Shown one piece after another: positions 1 through 14,413 of a stretch of DNA of 64,000 nt. This stretch comes from Gymnorhina tibicen (Eukaryota; Chordata; Aves; Passeriformes; Artamidae), in assembly GCA_013399875.1 (NCBI GenBank), contig VXAZ01007505.1, positions 1,191,663 through 1,255,662 of the forward strand, written 5' to 3'. How positions within the stretch are numbered: the stretch's first letter is position 1; each line of letters begins with the position of its first letter. The notes beneath the pieces were generated by a model. The model did not search any database. It saw nothing but the letters and a program-made list of their open reading frames with translations, and was not told the DNA's origin. Position numbers and translations under genes: made by a program.

Positions 1-3000
1 AGGTATTCCAGATCTACTGATCAGATAGAGAAAATATCATATTGCAAGAGAAGCAGGAGCTCCCAGGTAGACACAGAAGACTAGAGCTTTTGCAGAAAGT
101 TCTAGTATGCAAAGTATTTATTTCTAGTATTTAAAGTGCATATACAATGAATTCTAAAGCTTCCCATAAAGTGCAAGCACAACAGCATAAATGTAGAATG
201 GCTACCTGATATACAACACATTCCTTCCACTCTTGTGATAGATGATGGAGTATGGGTAGAGTAGACAAACCCAAAGGGAAACGGTTTCTGTAGATAAGTT
301 AATCTTGTCACTGACAGATTTTCTGCTGCACTATTAGATAATCTCAGAACCGGGAAAGACTGAGCATCTCATATTCTAGGTAGGCGGTTGCTTAGAATTT
401 AGGTGTCTTGATACGGTCTCCTGACCTTGTGGTTCTAGCTTGAAGTGTCTGGTTTGCATTGCACAGACATTACTGTAGAATAAATTGTATATACTTCCAG
501 GCTTGTCTCAGGCTAACAGCAGTCACTGTGTCACCACTTGTTTCTCCCAACAGCTTTTCAATATACTGTCAAATTTCAGCTTAGCTTGATTTTGAGAAGT
601 AGTGGCCACAAAATTAAAGTTCCTATAAATTTTGAAATAAGTTGTGGTTGGTGAGATTTAGGAAAAGCCTTCATCTTATGCAGATTTCTAAGAGAAAAAG
701 AGTGTCTTTAAACACAGCAAATTCAGAGTACGCAGCCAAGCAGAAGGTAAATCCAAAGAAAATGAAACTTTTGTTGTTCTACTGGTAATGCTATTACTTA
801 TTCTGGCAGGACAAAATGCCAGGCTACTGACATGACACTGTTGAGGACAGGCATGGCAGGAGTCTGCAAATGTTGTCTAGCAAGTAACAAGATCATCCGG
901 ATGGGAGGAGTTGAATGTTTGATGTGTTTGAATGTAGCAGTTCATATCAATTCACCACGGTACATAACAAGTTTTTTTAATACAAAAAGCAGAGTCAAAT
1001 GCTGCATTCCAGTTCCAGCCAAACTCCTATTTACTTTGACAACTGAAAGAGAGAAGACTTAGTTCTTGTGTGGTCTAATGCTGTTTAAGTAAGATGTTGT
1101 GCCACTTTCTCACAAGCCAGAACGATCATTTGAACACAAAAGTAAAAATAATGGTCAGCTTATCTGCAGAAACCAAAGAAAGAATTTTGGAAGAAAAAAG
1201 AGAGAAACAAGGAAGTGATTGAGAACACCAGTTCAGAGAAGAATTTTTTGCCAAACAGAAAGCTTGTACTTTAAGGACAATGAAAATACCTCACATTTAT
1301 GCTTGATCCTTCTGATATTAACTCCAGCAGCTGCCAGACTAGGACATGAATGCAATATATGGGGAAATTTGAAGTTATGATGCATTTTTTTTTTACACGG
1401 TGCACATAAAGGTGCTGACCCATAGTAGGATTGTTACTTTCATTGAGATTTCAGCAATATGTTTTCTTTTTAGCTTAGGATCCCAAAGCAGAGCTATTGA
1501 GGGACAGCAGATCCCAGTGCTGCCTGCTAATTAGGAGCCCTACAAATGTAGGTCACAAAAACAAAAGCAATGCTTTTCCGGGAGAGGACAAACATGTGAT
1601 TTGTGAATGAAAAGCCAGGAAGTTTTAAAAGTGAAACAGAAGTAAATTCAATCAGGCTCTTCTTACAAATGAAAACAGTGAAAACTCTTGGCTTTTAGCA
1701 TTTGAAGAGTAGAGAAGATTTTATTAACTCTTTGTTCTTCCAGATAAACTGAAACTGCAGCCAATTAATATTACAAATATATTTTCCAGTGCTTATCAGA
1801 GTGAGAAACTTGTTTTAGAAATATCAAACCATCACAGATCCAACCATTATATAGAAGCAATAGGAAAAAAGAGGTATAATAGTCTCCTGTTCCCCTAGCT
1901 GACATTAAACTACATTTTGCTAAGTACAGCTGTAGTCTGGCTCCCTCATTCAGTACCAGACACACTTCAAACCTGTCACTGATTATTTAAATTCTTCCAA
2001 TTTGCTTTAATTGTGGAATATGTTTTTGGGTTGGTTAAGCACTTTCACATGTGGAGATCCTTCACTGGGGGAAAGGTGAGTGTTTGTTTTTCATCAAAAT
2101 AATAATGTCTCCACTATGTGACTTCTGAAGATGCAATTATTCTCCCTTTTAGAGAGACTGATAAGGTGCCTGATTATACAGCTTCACAGATAATAAAAAG
2201 GATTATAGAAAAGAGTTTACAGCAGTATGGCTCTAATCCACACATGCTGAATAACTGCCTGTTATGAAAAATCTGACATTCTATCTTTCCCCTTACTGAA
2301 GTCAATGTAAGGGTCTTTTCCCTTACGTAATTTATGTGTAGACTGCTTTACCAAGCTATGTCTTCCTTCCCAGCAAATAACATTTCTAACCATGATGAAT
2401 GTCATGACTAAGTAGCAAGACAAAGTAGGATGTGAGTTCGTTCTGCAATAGCAATGCACTTGAATGAGAGTTTAGGGTATCTAAGTCAGAGACACCCTGC
2501 ACTAACTTTCTTTATGCTGAGCAGAATTTTTTGCAAATATCCATTCAGTAAAATCTTTTTCCACCTTCCTAAACTCAATGAATTCTTGCTTTTTGTCATC
2601 TTCGCAAAGTGGCTGAGAACAGAATTCTAAAAATGCTATTACACTCATCGCTCTTTTCCACAAGCCTAGCTTTAAGAAGTTGTTCTTCTGAATTCCTTTC
2701 CCTCATCTGTTTAGTTGCAAAATGTAATTTTAAATTATAACTATGAAAAGGCTTTGATAGGTCTGTCACAGAGACTACAGTAATCCCCCCCTGCCCCCAC
2801 AGTAGTTACCTCACTCAATAGCTTAAAATATTCACGGTCAAAATATCATCTATTTTATCAGTATACAAAAAGAAAACTTGGCAACTAGATCTTTAAATTC
2901 TTATACCCACCATCTCTTAATCTTTTTATTTTCCATTAAAACAGTGTTTCAACAGCCAAATTATTTCATAGTCCTTTCTAGAGCCAAGTATTTATGGGTT

Positions 3001-5584
3001 GCAACACAAGACAACTGGATTTCGTTCTGTGCTACACCACAGCTTCTGATCTTGGGAAAACTTCCAAATCCCACAAATTAGTACTTAAATTCTGCCTAAA
3101 TCCAAAATTGTGACTTTCAAACCCCACTGCTCGACTACTGCCAACCCTGGGGGCATATGCTCAGACTGAGCAATTATCTCCCAAGACCTAAGCCATAACC
3201 ATGGAATTGAGCTCTGTACAAAATGCAGTAGAAGACACATGGGGTTGTTTAGCTGATCCAAAAGGAGATAATTTACTTTTTTCAGTGTTTCATTAGATTA
3301 GAGCCCTCATCCTGTGAAAAAGTACCTCATTCCCTAAAAATGCTGAAGTACAATATCCCTACAGAAATGGCTAGTATCTTGTCCATTATCCTTATTAAAT
3401 GGCCTGAGAAATTCCTCTGGACCATAGAGAGGCACATGTTTACTTCTCAGTAATTATGCATCTATAGCATATTCCCTGTTCCACCCACAGAATTTGCCTT
3501 TATAAAGAGCCTGTATTCTTCTAACAGGATATACACAATACTTTCCTTCATGTTTTAAGAGTCAAACATATAATATTGTCTTTTGGTTTGATTCTAATCT
3601 GTAATATACAGATAAATGTTTGAGACACTGTGAAATCACAAACAGACCTACTGACAGACAAATTTCTTCCAAAGAAAGCAGCAAACGATTATCATGTTCA
3701 GGTCAGGAGCATCATCAACAAAAGGAACTGAGGATATAAATAAAAGTCCACTAGATAAAACAGAAAGATGGAATTAGGTTAAGAATCTAATATTTCAGAG
3801 GTGTTTACTGTAGTACAAAAATATATATGCTTTAATCCCAAAACCAAAGTTGTTTTGCAAAGATGTGGGTTATATAGAAAAATTAGTTGCTTAATGAAAT
3901 TAAACTTCACTATTTTAAGGAATTTACTTTTTAACAGTGAATAATGCTATTGGCCTGTAGATAATGTGGTAAACAGCAAGGATTATTTTTGCCTTCTGAC
4001 TTTAAAATGAGAGCAAAATTATTTTCAAATATTAACAAAAACAGGGAAGTATATATCCTTAAATTATAGGAATGCTATGCAAATAGAAACCTAATGATGT
4101 AAGGCTAATACAGAAGATGCTTTCATTTCCAGAGGAAAAATCTCAGGGAAAAAAAAGGAACAAAAATATCTCTTCATAATATAGTGCAACACAGCAGAGC
4201 ACTAAGGAGGAAAAATAACTCTGGCTTGGAGTTTTGGGGCATTTTAATTGTGTAATGAGTCTTGAAACAAAGTAAGAGGTTTCAAATGAGCAACTAGTAG
4301 CAGAGATCATTTTGAAGGATTAAAGTACAGTGGTAGCATCTTTCAAGTTTTCCTCTGGAAATTGTCACAATTCATTTTAGCAAAAGTATTTCTCCTTAGA
4401 AGTTTAATCTTATTTTTCATTCACCTTCTTTTCCCCCACATTCTCATTTTTTTCTCAGACCAGACCAAGGAAAATGTTTTCCATTTTCCCTCCCAGATGC
4501 TCACCCATCTCTCTCCTATCCTTTGCTTTGATCTGTTACTAACCTCTTCAATCATTGCTTAACCACAGAGCTGCTATTTCTTTTGAACTCTAAGTTGAAA
4601 ATAAACCGATGTACAGATTGGACTTTGGTGAATCTCTTGCTTTGTTAGAGATTAATTTTGGATCTTCTGGTAGTCTGAGTTTCTGCTTTTTCTTCTTAGG
4701 TTTCAATTAGGATGTGATCTCTTATGAGAGAACCCCTTAAAAATGTAAGCTTGTAACTGATCTAGACCTAGGTAAAGGATGAAAAGATATTTTTTCTTTA
4801 TTACTGTATTTCAGAATGCTTCAAAGCTTCATTTCTATGTGAAAAAACATTTTAACTTCTGTATTATAATTCCACAAGCTAACATCCTCTGCATGAGGTA
4901 AAAGATGCCTATCAACATCTCTTAAATATTCTCATTGCCCTTAAACCATGAGCACCCTTCCCAAAGTTTCCTCATTCCTCTGTTCAAAATCCCTCAAGAG
5001 GCTGAGACAAGAGTATAGTTTTCAGAAGTGAAGTATTTATATCTTTTTACACTCAACGGGAGACAAATTGGAATTGCATCTGTCATTGAATTGTCAGAAT
5101 TGTGGAGAAAAAAACTGCCACAAAAAGATAATTTCTTTTCCATCTTGCTTTATTTTTCTCCCTCACTGACTAATGCAGTATTTGCCAGTTTATTTCTGTC
5201 ATAGGCATATAAGAGTTTGTTTCTTAATATCTCTTTATTTGTTTCTTGTCTCATTCAGTTGTCCCTTGGTTCCCAATTCAGGAAGTATCTCTTTCAAGGA
5301 ATTTTTTTAAACACAAATTACACATGAACTAAATAAAGTCCATTAGAAATATGTGCTAATAATTCCTCCAGCCACTCTGGTATTCTAACATGGAGTGCTA
5401 TACTAAGGCTGCGCATATCTTCCTACATCACAGGGATATATAATTTTCTTTTTTTAATTTGATGTCCATATTTAAATATGTCATCCAGATAGAGACCATG
5501 ACATTTCTATAAAACAGAAGATTAAGCTGAATTATTCAAGTATTGCAAGTTTGCTTAAACAAACAGGTATAAAAACATAAAGTG

Positions 5585-5617
5585 AATAATATAATAATAT
5601 AAGTAAATAATAAAATA
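5585..5617. repeat. AT-rich low-complexity tract
   Basis: A run built almost only of A and T with irregular ATA/ATAA units. It is low-complexity sequence with no sign of an embedded gene. Confidence 0.75.
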
Positions 5618-8440
5618 TACCCTAATACTCAAAAGAAATTTTTAAAGTATCAAACCATATAGTTTTTTGTGATTTCAGTATCACAATAATTTTCTCATCT
5701 AGACACGCAAAATGACTGCAACTTCACCTTGTTGTCTGCAAAGATATTTTCTATTACAGTTGAAAATTTTCTATTACAATATGCTGTCCTAGTAACTCAA
5801 ACTTTGAATCACTTCTTAAACTTATAAAGAGATGATTCTGTTAAACTGGGTAAGGATGTCTTTCCTAGTGTCAGCTGAAGATTGTATTGTTAAAATTTCT
5901 TTAATGTGATGCCCATATTGACATCTTCTCAAGAAGAGATAAGGAAGCTTAAAAGGTCATTCTTTAGGAGTTCCTACCATTCCTACCATTGACCTAACCT
6001 TGTTCATATTGATTACAATTTCTTTTTATATATTTTTTCACCCAATTAAATATAGTTCACTTAAGATGCCATTTGTATAGAAATGTTTATTGTGAGGGAG
6101 TCTCTTGTCATAAGCTCTTTAAAGTCATCCTTTTTAATTCTACAGCAGAAGGCCAAAGGAAAGCTCTTTGATACATCTAATTCATTTGCTTCATCACTTT
6201 TTTGCTTACCAAATGTTAAGGGAACATTTTTATTAAAGTTTTTTCACACTCTAACCACACATAGAACAGTTCTTTTACCTGTAAGCATTTACAGATACCT
6301 CGTCACAGAAGTGGAAAGACCATTTTTACTGAATGCTAATCAGTGGGCTACCTTCACAGCTGTTACGCCAGATGTTTAGTTAATTCTACTCTTAAGAAAT
6401 ATATAAATGTCCCCAAATGCATGAACTCTTAAGCATGACTTTAGACTATGTGTCTGCATGTCTAAACAATTATACCACTTTCTCCAGATAAAAATTTCTC
6501 ACGAGCAGCAGTTTTCCTATACAAAGAGTCCTTCAGGTCTTGTATTGGTAAATAATGAAGAAATAAGGACTGTGATAATTTAGTTCTGTTTGATGGATAT
6601 GTGCCTTTGATACTACAGCAGAATTATACTGTCATTTCACAGGCCAAGTATATATTAGCCTTTAACCTTCTGTGAAAAAAACCCAAAAAACATACACATG
6701 AGTGGCTATGTTTGTCAAAGTGTGAAAAATCTCTAGATTCTCCTGAGAAAATTATGTCAGTTCCTACACAGTTCTATGTCACCATATATATGGCAGACTT
6801 TTAAGTGAGAAACAAAAGGAGGATTCCCCTGCTGGCAGGTACTAGGCATTAAATCTCCAAACAGGGAAGAGTAGGTGCTAATATGTTTTATGAAGACGCA
6901 ACCATATATCTCAGGTCAGAATACAAGTCAATCTCAATTCCAGCTAGCGAAGGAGTTTAGAAATTTTTTCTGTCACCTCACATCCCTTCTCTGTGGCACA
7001 TTTGGCTGTTTCCTCTCACAAAGATTTCAAATAAAGTGAAAATATAGAGAGAAATGACATCCAGACATTCAGTCCAAAAATTTCCTCTGCTCTTACCCCA
7101 GAGACCCTGAACTAGGCAGCTGCAGAAATCCTACTTGCGTGTTTGGACTGTCCTCTGCTTAGAATCCCTGTTTTAGCTATAAAGTTTTCATGTTCCTATG
7201 ACGCTTTTCCCACTCCATCACTAAGTGTGATTTTCCAGAAATGGTCTGTCTCGGCTTCAGTCTTTTACCCTGGTATTTGACAATTGACTCCTTAATTACA
7301 TCTGTTAGAGTAGCTGGTGGATTTTTAACTTCTGAATTGCTATAGTATTGGATCTCATTAAGTCTAGGTGCAAGGTCAGTAAATGTTCTCCTTGACTTGA
7401 TATCAAATAGGAATTGCGTACATACATTTAAAATAAAATACAAGAGGTTTCTTATATGTCCACGTAGCTCCGTGATCTTGGTGTATGAAACCTGTGTTGC
7501 TAAAGCCTGATAAAGGGGATGAGGACATGAGCTATTGAGAGTCTCTCTGCAGAATCAAAGAAACTTACATATGGTAAAGGTGTTATGACCCTGATTCCAG
7601 AATGACTCAAATACTGAAAAATTAGTGATTTTTAGAATCTGTGTGCTTTGGGATGGACTTTCCACTGCACTGGACCAATGTTATGCTGATATGAGGACGA
7701 AGGAGTCTTTACTGGCATGGCACTAATATAAGGGTGCAAAAAAATAAGAAACATAAAAGCAGGGACTATGCAAATCCTAAAACTGTCACAGACACAGGGG
7801 AAGTGAGAGCATATTGCAAACCAGAGTCCTCATAGGCAGAAAGAGAAAAAAAATCCCAACAACTACTGAAACCAGCCAACCTAACCACCAAAATTGTACC
7901 TTAATATTAGCAAAGAATATAGACAATTCAGCTGTTCAAAGTAAGTCATGCAGTAAATCTGTCTAGACTGTATCACTATTTGGATCCCATGCCATTTTTC
8001 CTACATAGGAAGAAAGGTACAGCACTACAGGCCATGAGATAACTGTCACAAGAATAGATCAGGAATACACTCAGACAGCTAATAGACAGGAAATGACAAG
8101 TTGCTCTCCCTAATTTTGCTGCAGTCCACAGAGCTTCAGGTAGATACCTCCCCTTCATCCTTTCAGAGGTGATCACATTGTGCTGGAATAATCCCAAAGA
8201 AATACAAGTCAATACCATTTCTGATAAATTTCCTGACCGTAATTTGCTAGATTTGCTAATCAGAAAATATTTTATAACTTGTGGCCATTTATAAATAAAA
8301 TCACTCCTAATTAAAATATAGAGAAACATAAAAGAACTGGAATGTTTTCAAGCATCTCAAGAGTGAAAGCAGCTATTACTGAAATATTTATCAAAATAAT
8401 TTAATTTTTAGAGGTTTCATAAAAAAGGTGCAATAATTTT

Positions 8441-8480
8441 AACAAAAAAAAAACAACAACAAAACCAACAACAACAAAAA
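8441..8480. repeat. A-rich / (CAA)n tract
   Basis: A poly-A run passes into imperfect CAA units (AACAACAAC..., ACAACAACAAAAA). It could be the decayed tail of an older retroposon on the plus strand, but no recognisable body lies upstream, so it is called only as a simple repeat. Confidence 0.75.
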
Positions 8481-10891
8481 TTGTTCATCCAGCTGGAGCA
8501 ATTGAAAAATCAGGATTCATTGCACGCTTAAGTGTCTAATGTAAATCTGAGAAATTAAATAGCCGCTTCTGATCCATCTCTTGACAGCCAGTGATTGGTG
8601 CACTTAAGTAGCCTAAGTAAGTATTAAGATTCCAAGTATTAAGATAACCAAGATGCCGTGGTTGACATGACAGTCTTTCACATATTGGTACATTCCATCC
8701 TGTAAAATGATTCTTGCCTCCTGCTACAGCAAATGCTTTAAACTGCCATTGAGATCAGTGTACCAAAAGCAGTCAATATACTTTGAGGTGTCCAGCATGT
8801 TAAGGGTGTAAAATCTTGTAATATATATCTGTTACTATCAGCATTTCTGTTTGAGGCTCACATGATTTCAGTGCAGTAGCAAGTCTCTCCCATCTCTTTT
8901 CTCAAATTTGTTTCCAGAGAATAAAAATGAATCTGTAAGATAACTACAGACATTATATTTACTTGTAAAGAAACAGCTTAGATGAGGCCATGTTTTAAAT
9001 TTGGCATTCGTTCTAGACTTGACTCAGAGTTACTGCAAGAACCTTGCTTGCAGGGATGACAGCGAATGATTCACTCAGTGCTGTTTTGTTGATCCAGCTG
9101 TAGGGCTGAAGTAGACAACAAGCTTCTAGAAAGATAGAAAAATATAATTTTACAGCAGACAGAGAGTGACATGCCTTGGATCCACCAAGATGACTCACAT
9201 GCTTGCAGTGAGAAGTAACCCTTGTCTTAGTCAGTTCACAAATTAGCAATGATTAATCAAGCATAAAAAAAGGCTAGAATGACTATAACAAAATACATCC
9301 CAAATAAAACATAAGTCCTTCCAAAAATACTTGAGTTTTTTAATATATTCATATTTGTTATGGTTCATTCAACCTGCACCATGCCACTGCTGTACTTTCT
9401 TGCCAGAGAATGTTACTACAACAAGGGATACCAAAAATTTCATTTTAAAGTAATATTTTTAAGGTTTCAAATATGTTTGACTTCAAATGTCCGTGTCAGG
9501 TTTAGGTCTAGAAATTACTCAGAAAACTGCTTATTCTGTGAACCAACCTTTTTCAATTTTATTTTATGCTGCACCTGTTTTTGTATCTTCCCCCAGATCT
9601 TAATATGTTGAATAGATTAAAAATGTGTAAAAGTGTTCATCATAACATCTTGTTCATCTTGAGAGCATCTATCAAAACAAACAAAAAAAATTTAAACAAT
9701 AGCAAATAGCAACATACATGAGGTCTCTATAACTGTGGCTGAAAGACACTACCCTGATGATTTCTGTGACCAGAAAACAGTTCAGCGGTCAGGTCAGGAT
9801 CAATCCATAGAGATAATAAGATTGGGAGAAGGGAGGTGAAAGAGGGGGAGGTGGAAATCATTGCATTTTTTAGAGAGATAAACAGGAGGAAACTACAATC
9901 TATTCATAGCTATAGGCAGATGGTTTCATGCCCAAGAAGAGAAAAATCAGCTCTGTTTGTCAGGAAAGATATATACTGTGAATTATTCACTCAGCTCAAG
10001 TAATAAGTGGAGTCAAGGTAGAAAAAACAATACATTGATTTTTTTCCTAACAAAAAGGCAAGAATGTGAATGGCTAGTGCAGGTATTCATTTGAACTGGT
10101 ACCCCAAGCCCAGGGACCAGCTGCCTGCCTCTCTGATTATGTTTCATTCGCACTCCTCATGTCCCCAGTACCATGTCCATAGTTCTCAGACTGCTGACAC
10201 TCAGGTTCTGTCTAAGCCTTGGAGGTGCTTAAAATCAATTTGTTCCTCTGTTTCAGTGCACAAAGTTCTTAAGGACTGGCATATCACTTACTCAGAGATG
10301 CATTGGCTGAGGGTATAAAGCTTCTACACTCCAGTGCAAGCTGACAAAAGGCACGAGGCAGCTAAACCTACCCTAATTTCTTAGAGAAGTGTGATCCATT
10401 AGACATGCTCAGGTCATGCACTGACTTCCACACAATAGTCTAACAGAATAGACTAACATTTACAATATGGGAAACCCACACTTTTGACTCTTTTTGGCCT
10501 GTGGTAGTTTCGAATCTGCAGGTCCCATTTTTAAGAAGGCGTTCTTCCTGCAAGGCTGTGGAATAGTTGAAGATGAAGAATAATCCCTACCCCTGGAGAT
10601 ACCAAAGGTGTGATGCTGAGCAGAAGGGAAAGTGAGACTTAGGGCACTGGAGCAAGACTGATCCAGATGGGGATTTAGTCCAGGAAAGGTACAGTAGCAC
10701 CTGTAGCGATTTTTAGTAGCATAAATTTTGGTTCAAAGATTGGGTTATACTAAAGGACTCTAGGACTCTGAAGATGGGGAACCAGCACTTTCTGAAAACT
10801 TTCCTCAATCACATTTCTGTGAATTTGTAAATATCATGGCCATTGTTGATACTTACATGGTTTTTGACACTTTGTCTACTGACTGAGTGTG

Positions 10892-10921
10892 CTGTTATCT
10901 ATCATAGCCTGTTATCTATCA
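10892..10921. repeat. Short tandem duplication
   Basis: CTGTTATCTATCA occurs at 10892-10904 and again at 10909-10921, a 17-bp period with two copies. This is a local duplication, probably replication slippage. Confidence 0.7.
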
Positions 10922-13900
10922 CAACCAGGTGCCATTTTCGTAATTCATTATCTAGTTCTTGATTAAATTGACTACTCTTATAAGCACAGGGCAAAAAGCA
11001 GTTTTTCCCCAGAGAAGCTCAGAAGAAATAAAAGGTGTGAAGAGAAATTGTGGAGCCTGGCTCGGTGGCTTGCTGAGGGCTCAGCAGGAATGCTGACATG
11101 AGAACCCCAAGGCTGTGCCTTGCAATCTGCTATTTCAGTGTCTAGCAAACATTTCTTCATTTCTATTTCCTTTGTTATGAACATTGTACAAAGATGTGCA
11201 TTTGCAAACTTTACAAATCATAATTTGTATGTTTTTCTTCATCTGTGGTCCTGAAAGACCTGTTTAAAATTTAAAAAATGAGAATGGGAGGATGGTGAAC
11301 TGTTTTGGTTTGGGCTTCTTTTTTTCTTTTTTGCATTAACTTTGCTAGAGATAGTTGCATGGTGTATTATCTATTGTGTCACAAGCTGGACAAAGTACTT
11401 GTAACACTGAGTGTGTGTGGGGCTATATAAAGATTTTACACTACTTTGCATTACATTCCCATATAGACTTAAATTCTGGACTTCAAAGTATCTTTTCTGC
11501 AATGCTGATTAGAATTAGTGCAGTGATGGCTGGCACAATTTAAACTATATAACTTGAATTTTGGACATTGAAATTGCTTTTGTGACCACATCCCAAAGGC
11601 CTGAAGAGGGAAATGCTGGACTTGGGACATAATTGATTTCCAGCATATTTTATAAGAAAAATCTATTCATGGCTAATGTACGTTTATCCTGTTCTGTTTC
11701 TTAAGGTACATCAAAATACCATCTATTCTCATTTAAAACATACCAGACTCTAGTGAACCAGACATTTGGAGCTTATACAAGCCAGCTACTGTTTGACCTA
11801 GTTTCATTACAAGCCTGAAACTGCCCATTACACACTTAATGATGAGTAAGATGAAAAATTGAATTCAATCTACCTCGCAGGACTTGAAAAACTATCCAGA
11901 CAAATCTCGTCCAAGAAAAGCAGCTCAAATTAATATGCCAGATTGTGAACTCCAATGTCTGAGGGAGGAGCTGACACACTCATTTTTTCTGCTCTTTCCA
12001 CAGGTGCCACCTCTCACTATGTCCCAGCTGTGGTGTAGGTGAGGTTGTACCTAAAGTCACCTCCACTAAATTCATCAACACCTTCCGGACAGAGTACACA
12101 GCCTTTCAGTCACCTTTCAAAGAGCAGCAGCAGCATCAGAGGGGCTGTCATGCCCAGGCTAACAAGCTCTGCTTTCTCAGCAACGACTATTGACTTGGGC
12201 TTAATATTTCACTCGCCATGATTGCTGTTTTTGAGGACAACTCAGACACATTACTTACTACAGCCTGTGATATACATAGCTGTACACTTAGGTGTGAAAT
12301 AGTACATTTAACTACATAAGACCAAAGTCTCTTTCTTTCACCAACATAAAGAAATAAAAGTCCAACCCTTCAGATTCTTCTTAACTATCATTGTGTGATG
12401 GAAATTTGCCTAAAGTCTTGTTTAAAACACTGGACAAATCAAAGTCTATCACTGATGAGAACAGATAGCTGATCCTAGATTTGCACTAGTATGATTGAGC
12501 AAAATTTGTTCTGGAGTGTCAAAGAGGATGACAATGAATTAAACAGTGCAACTAATTTAAAAGAAAAATGCTCATTAGTGTGAATAGAAAACCATCACAG
12601 CAGAAAAATGCCAGCACTTACTGCAATACATCAGCTTTTCCCATTAACATAGTAACTAACCATTTCTGGATAATATGATTCATGGCTAAACAGAATACTG
12701 AAAAATGATATCTTCCATCCACATGACTAAAGTACAGTTCTTCCCTATCTTTATCAGCCTATCTCTGCTGATATATTATTGCATATTTTTAGCAGGGACG
12801 GTGAAAAAGGTAAAGTTGTTTTGTATACAGTAATATATGCATACATGAGTTGCACTGATCCTATATACAAATAAATAAAATAAAAATAAGCAAAACCAAA
12901 CAAAACCTTTGGTTTCAGAGATATTCTCCAAAATAAGTAATCTCTAACACTGCTGTTTTTGAGCAGAGCGATTCCAGACCGACTTTGAAAATCCCAGTCA
13001 AAGCACATAGTTTTGCAGTAGACTCATCTGGATAGTTTCTTAGCCAAAACAATTTCAACAAAAAGGCTGGTTCCAGACATACCGTATTAAATAACCTCTG
13101 AATTGGCAAAGAGTGATGCATACATTCCATCTGAGAGTCTGCTACGAGTCCGGTCAGTTGAGGTAATGTAAGTTCAGTTTCACAGCTAGAAACTATAACA
13201 GCATTTTCAGCAAATTGTCAAAACAGTCCTTTTGTGCCTTCAGTGTTGAAGTACATATAAAATTCTGACTAGATAATTTACTATTTCAGACTCATTAAAC
13301 TTTTAAAAACAAAGCAGCAGAAAAGTGGGATGAGTGGTTACAGTGAAAGCAGAAATAAATGTGAGTGTGTAATTTTATTGGCAGACAGGAGTATATGGTC
13401 ATCATCAAACAAGATCCTGGTTTTCTCCTCAATTATGTCATAGCTCACTGTAATTTTATTTGCTCTGTGGGAGCTACTCACAGACAAGAATTAAAGCAGT
13501 CTGCAGACTATAAAGATGGGAGAAGTCCTTATTTCCTCCACCTAAATTATTTTTTTCCTTCTCATGGCCTTTTCCCTCACAACTGACACATTTCTGCTTA
13601 CCTATAGTTTGAAAGCCATTTGTGTAGGCTGGGTAGAGGTGGATGGAGAAGTGCCAAGAGGGTGCAGAGCTGTGAGCAAAGCAGGAGCAGAGAGGTGGCC
13701 ATGGCTCCTGGCAGCCCCCTGCACAGTCAGAAGGAGGGAGGGAAGGGGCTGAAAGGCAGGGATCTTGCCCAGCATCCTCGTCCTCTCCCATTAGGATCCT
13801 TCTCTACATATTTGCTCTTAGAAAACACTCCACAACTCTATCTTTCCCATCTTCATATTTTAATTTTTTAAAATCTTAACCTATCCTGGGCTCTGCTACA

Positions 13901-14173
13901 TTCAGTGTAGCCACAAAATTGGGCTTAATGGTAGTAGTATATCAAACTTCTGAAACAAAGCAAGAAACTTGCATTGCCTACTGTGACGTCCAGTTAATAT
14001 CTGCAAAAGCTTGTGTTGATATCTCCTACCACATATTCCTTTTTCCAGCATGACTCAGGGCTAATCTAGTTTTCACTTAATGGTCTTCTGTATAGTAGTT
14101 TTCTTGGATCCTTGAAGAACTAGAAGGCTTGAGTACAAATACAATGCAATAATACATATGCAAATATGCAACA

Positions 14174-14378
14174 ACTGCTTTGGCAGCCAAGAAAACAAAC
14201 CCCATCCTGGGGTGCATCAAGCACAGCATAAACAGCTGGTGAAAAACAGTAATTATGCCTCTGTATTCAGTGTTGGTGCAGCCTCACTTTGTATCCTGTG
14301 TGCAGTTCTGGGCATCACAAAGGAGATATGACACTTTTCCTCCAGTTCACCCGCAAAGATCTTTAGTTGAACTAGGGA
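14174..14378 (+). mobile_element. Old CR1 LINE fragment (ORF2 C-terminal coding part)
   Basis: Translating from 14183 gives a single frame that reads like the C-terminal part of the CR1 ORF2 product (endonuclease/reverse transcriptase): AAKKTNPILGCIKHSINSW, then a TGA stop, then PLYSVLVQPHFVSCVQFW. The same region is present at about 52430-52560 in the better CR1 copy (KKANGVLGCIRKS, then FYSALVRLHLE). The match fades after about 14378, where an A-rich run begins. The stop codon, the lack of a 3' terminus and the many substitutions mark it as an old, inactive internal fragment. CR1 copies are usually 5'-truncated; here the 3' part is also missing or unrecognisable. Confidence 0.75.
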
Positions 14379-14399
14379 GTTTCTTTAGTCTTTTCTTGG

Positions 14400-14413
14400 A
14401 AAAAAAAAAAAAA
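14400..14413. repeat. Poly-A run
   Basis: A 14-base A run lies shortly after the old CR1 fragment. CR1 does not end in poly-A, so this is treated as an independent simple repeat. Confidence 0.7.

Larger units (their letters stand above)
1..14173. other. AT-rich non-coding stretch, no gene seen
   Basis: No exon-like coding sequence, RNA gene or well-preserved transposon is visible. Open frames are short (longest about 117 codons, minus strand 7976-8329), mutually overlapping and rich in Ser, Leu, Phe and Cys, as expected by chance in AT-rich DNA. None contains a recognisable domain. The stretch holds only small simple repeats: an AT-rich patch near 5585-5617, an A/CAA-rich tract at 8441-8480 and a 13-bp direct repeat near 10892-10921. 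One short segment at 1783-1830 loosely resembles an inverted CR1 piece but is too short to call. Confidence 0.7.

Noticed and set aside
1783..1830. Possible inverted CR1 fragment (CCAGTGCTTATCAGAGTGAG)
   Set aside because: Only about 45 bp of loose resemblance and no 3' signature nearby.
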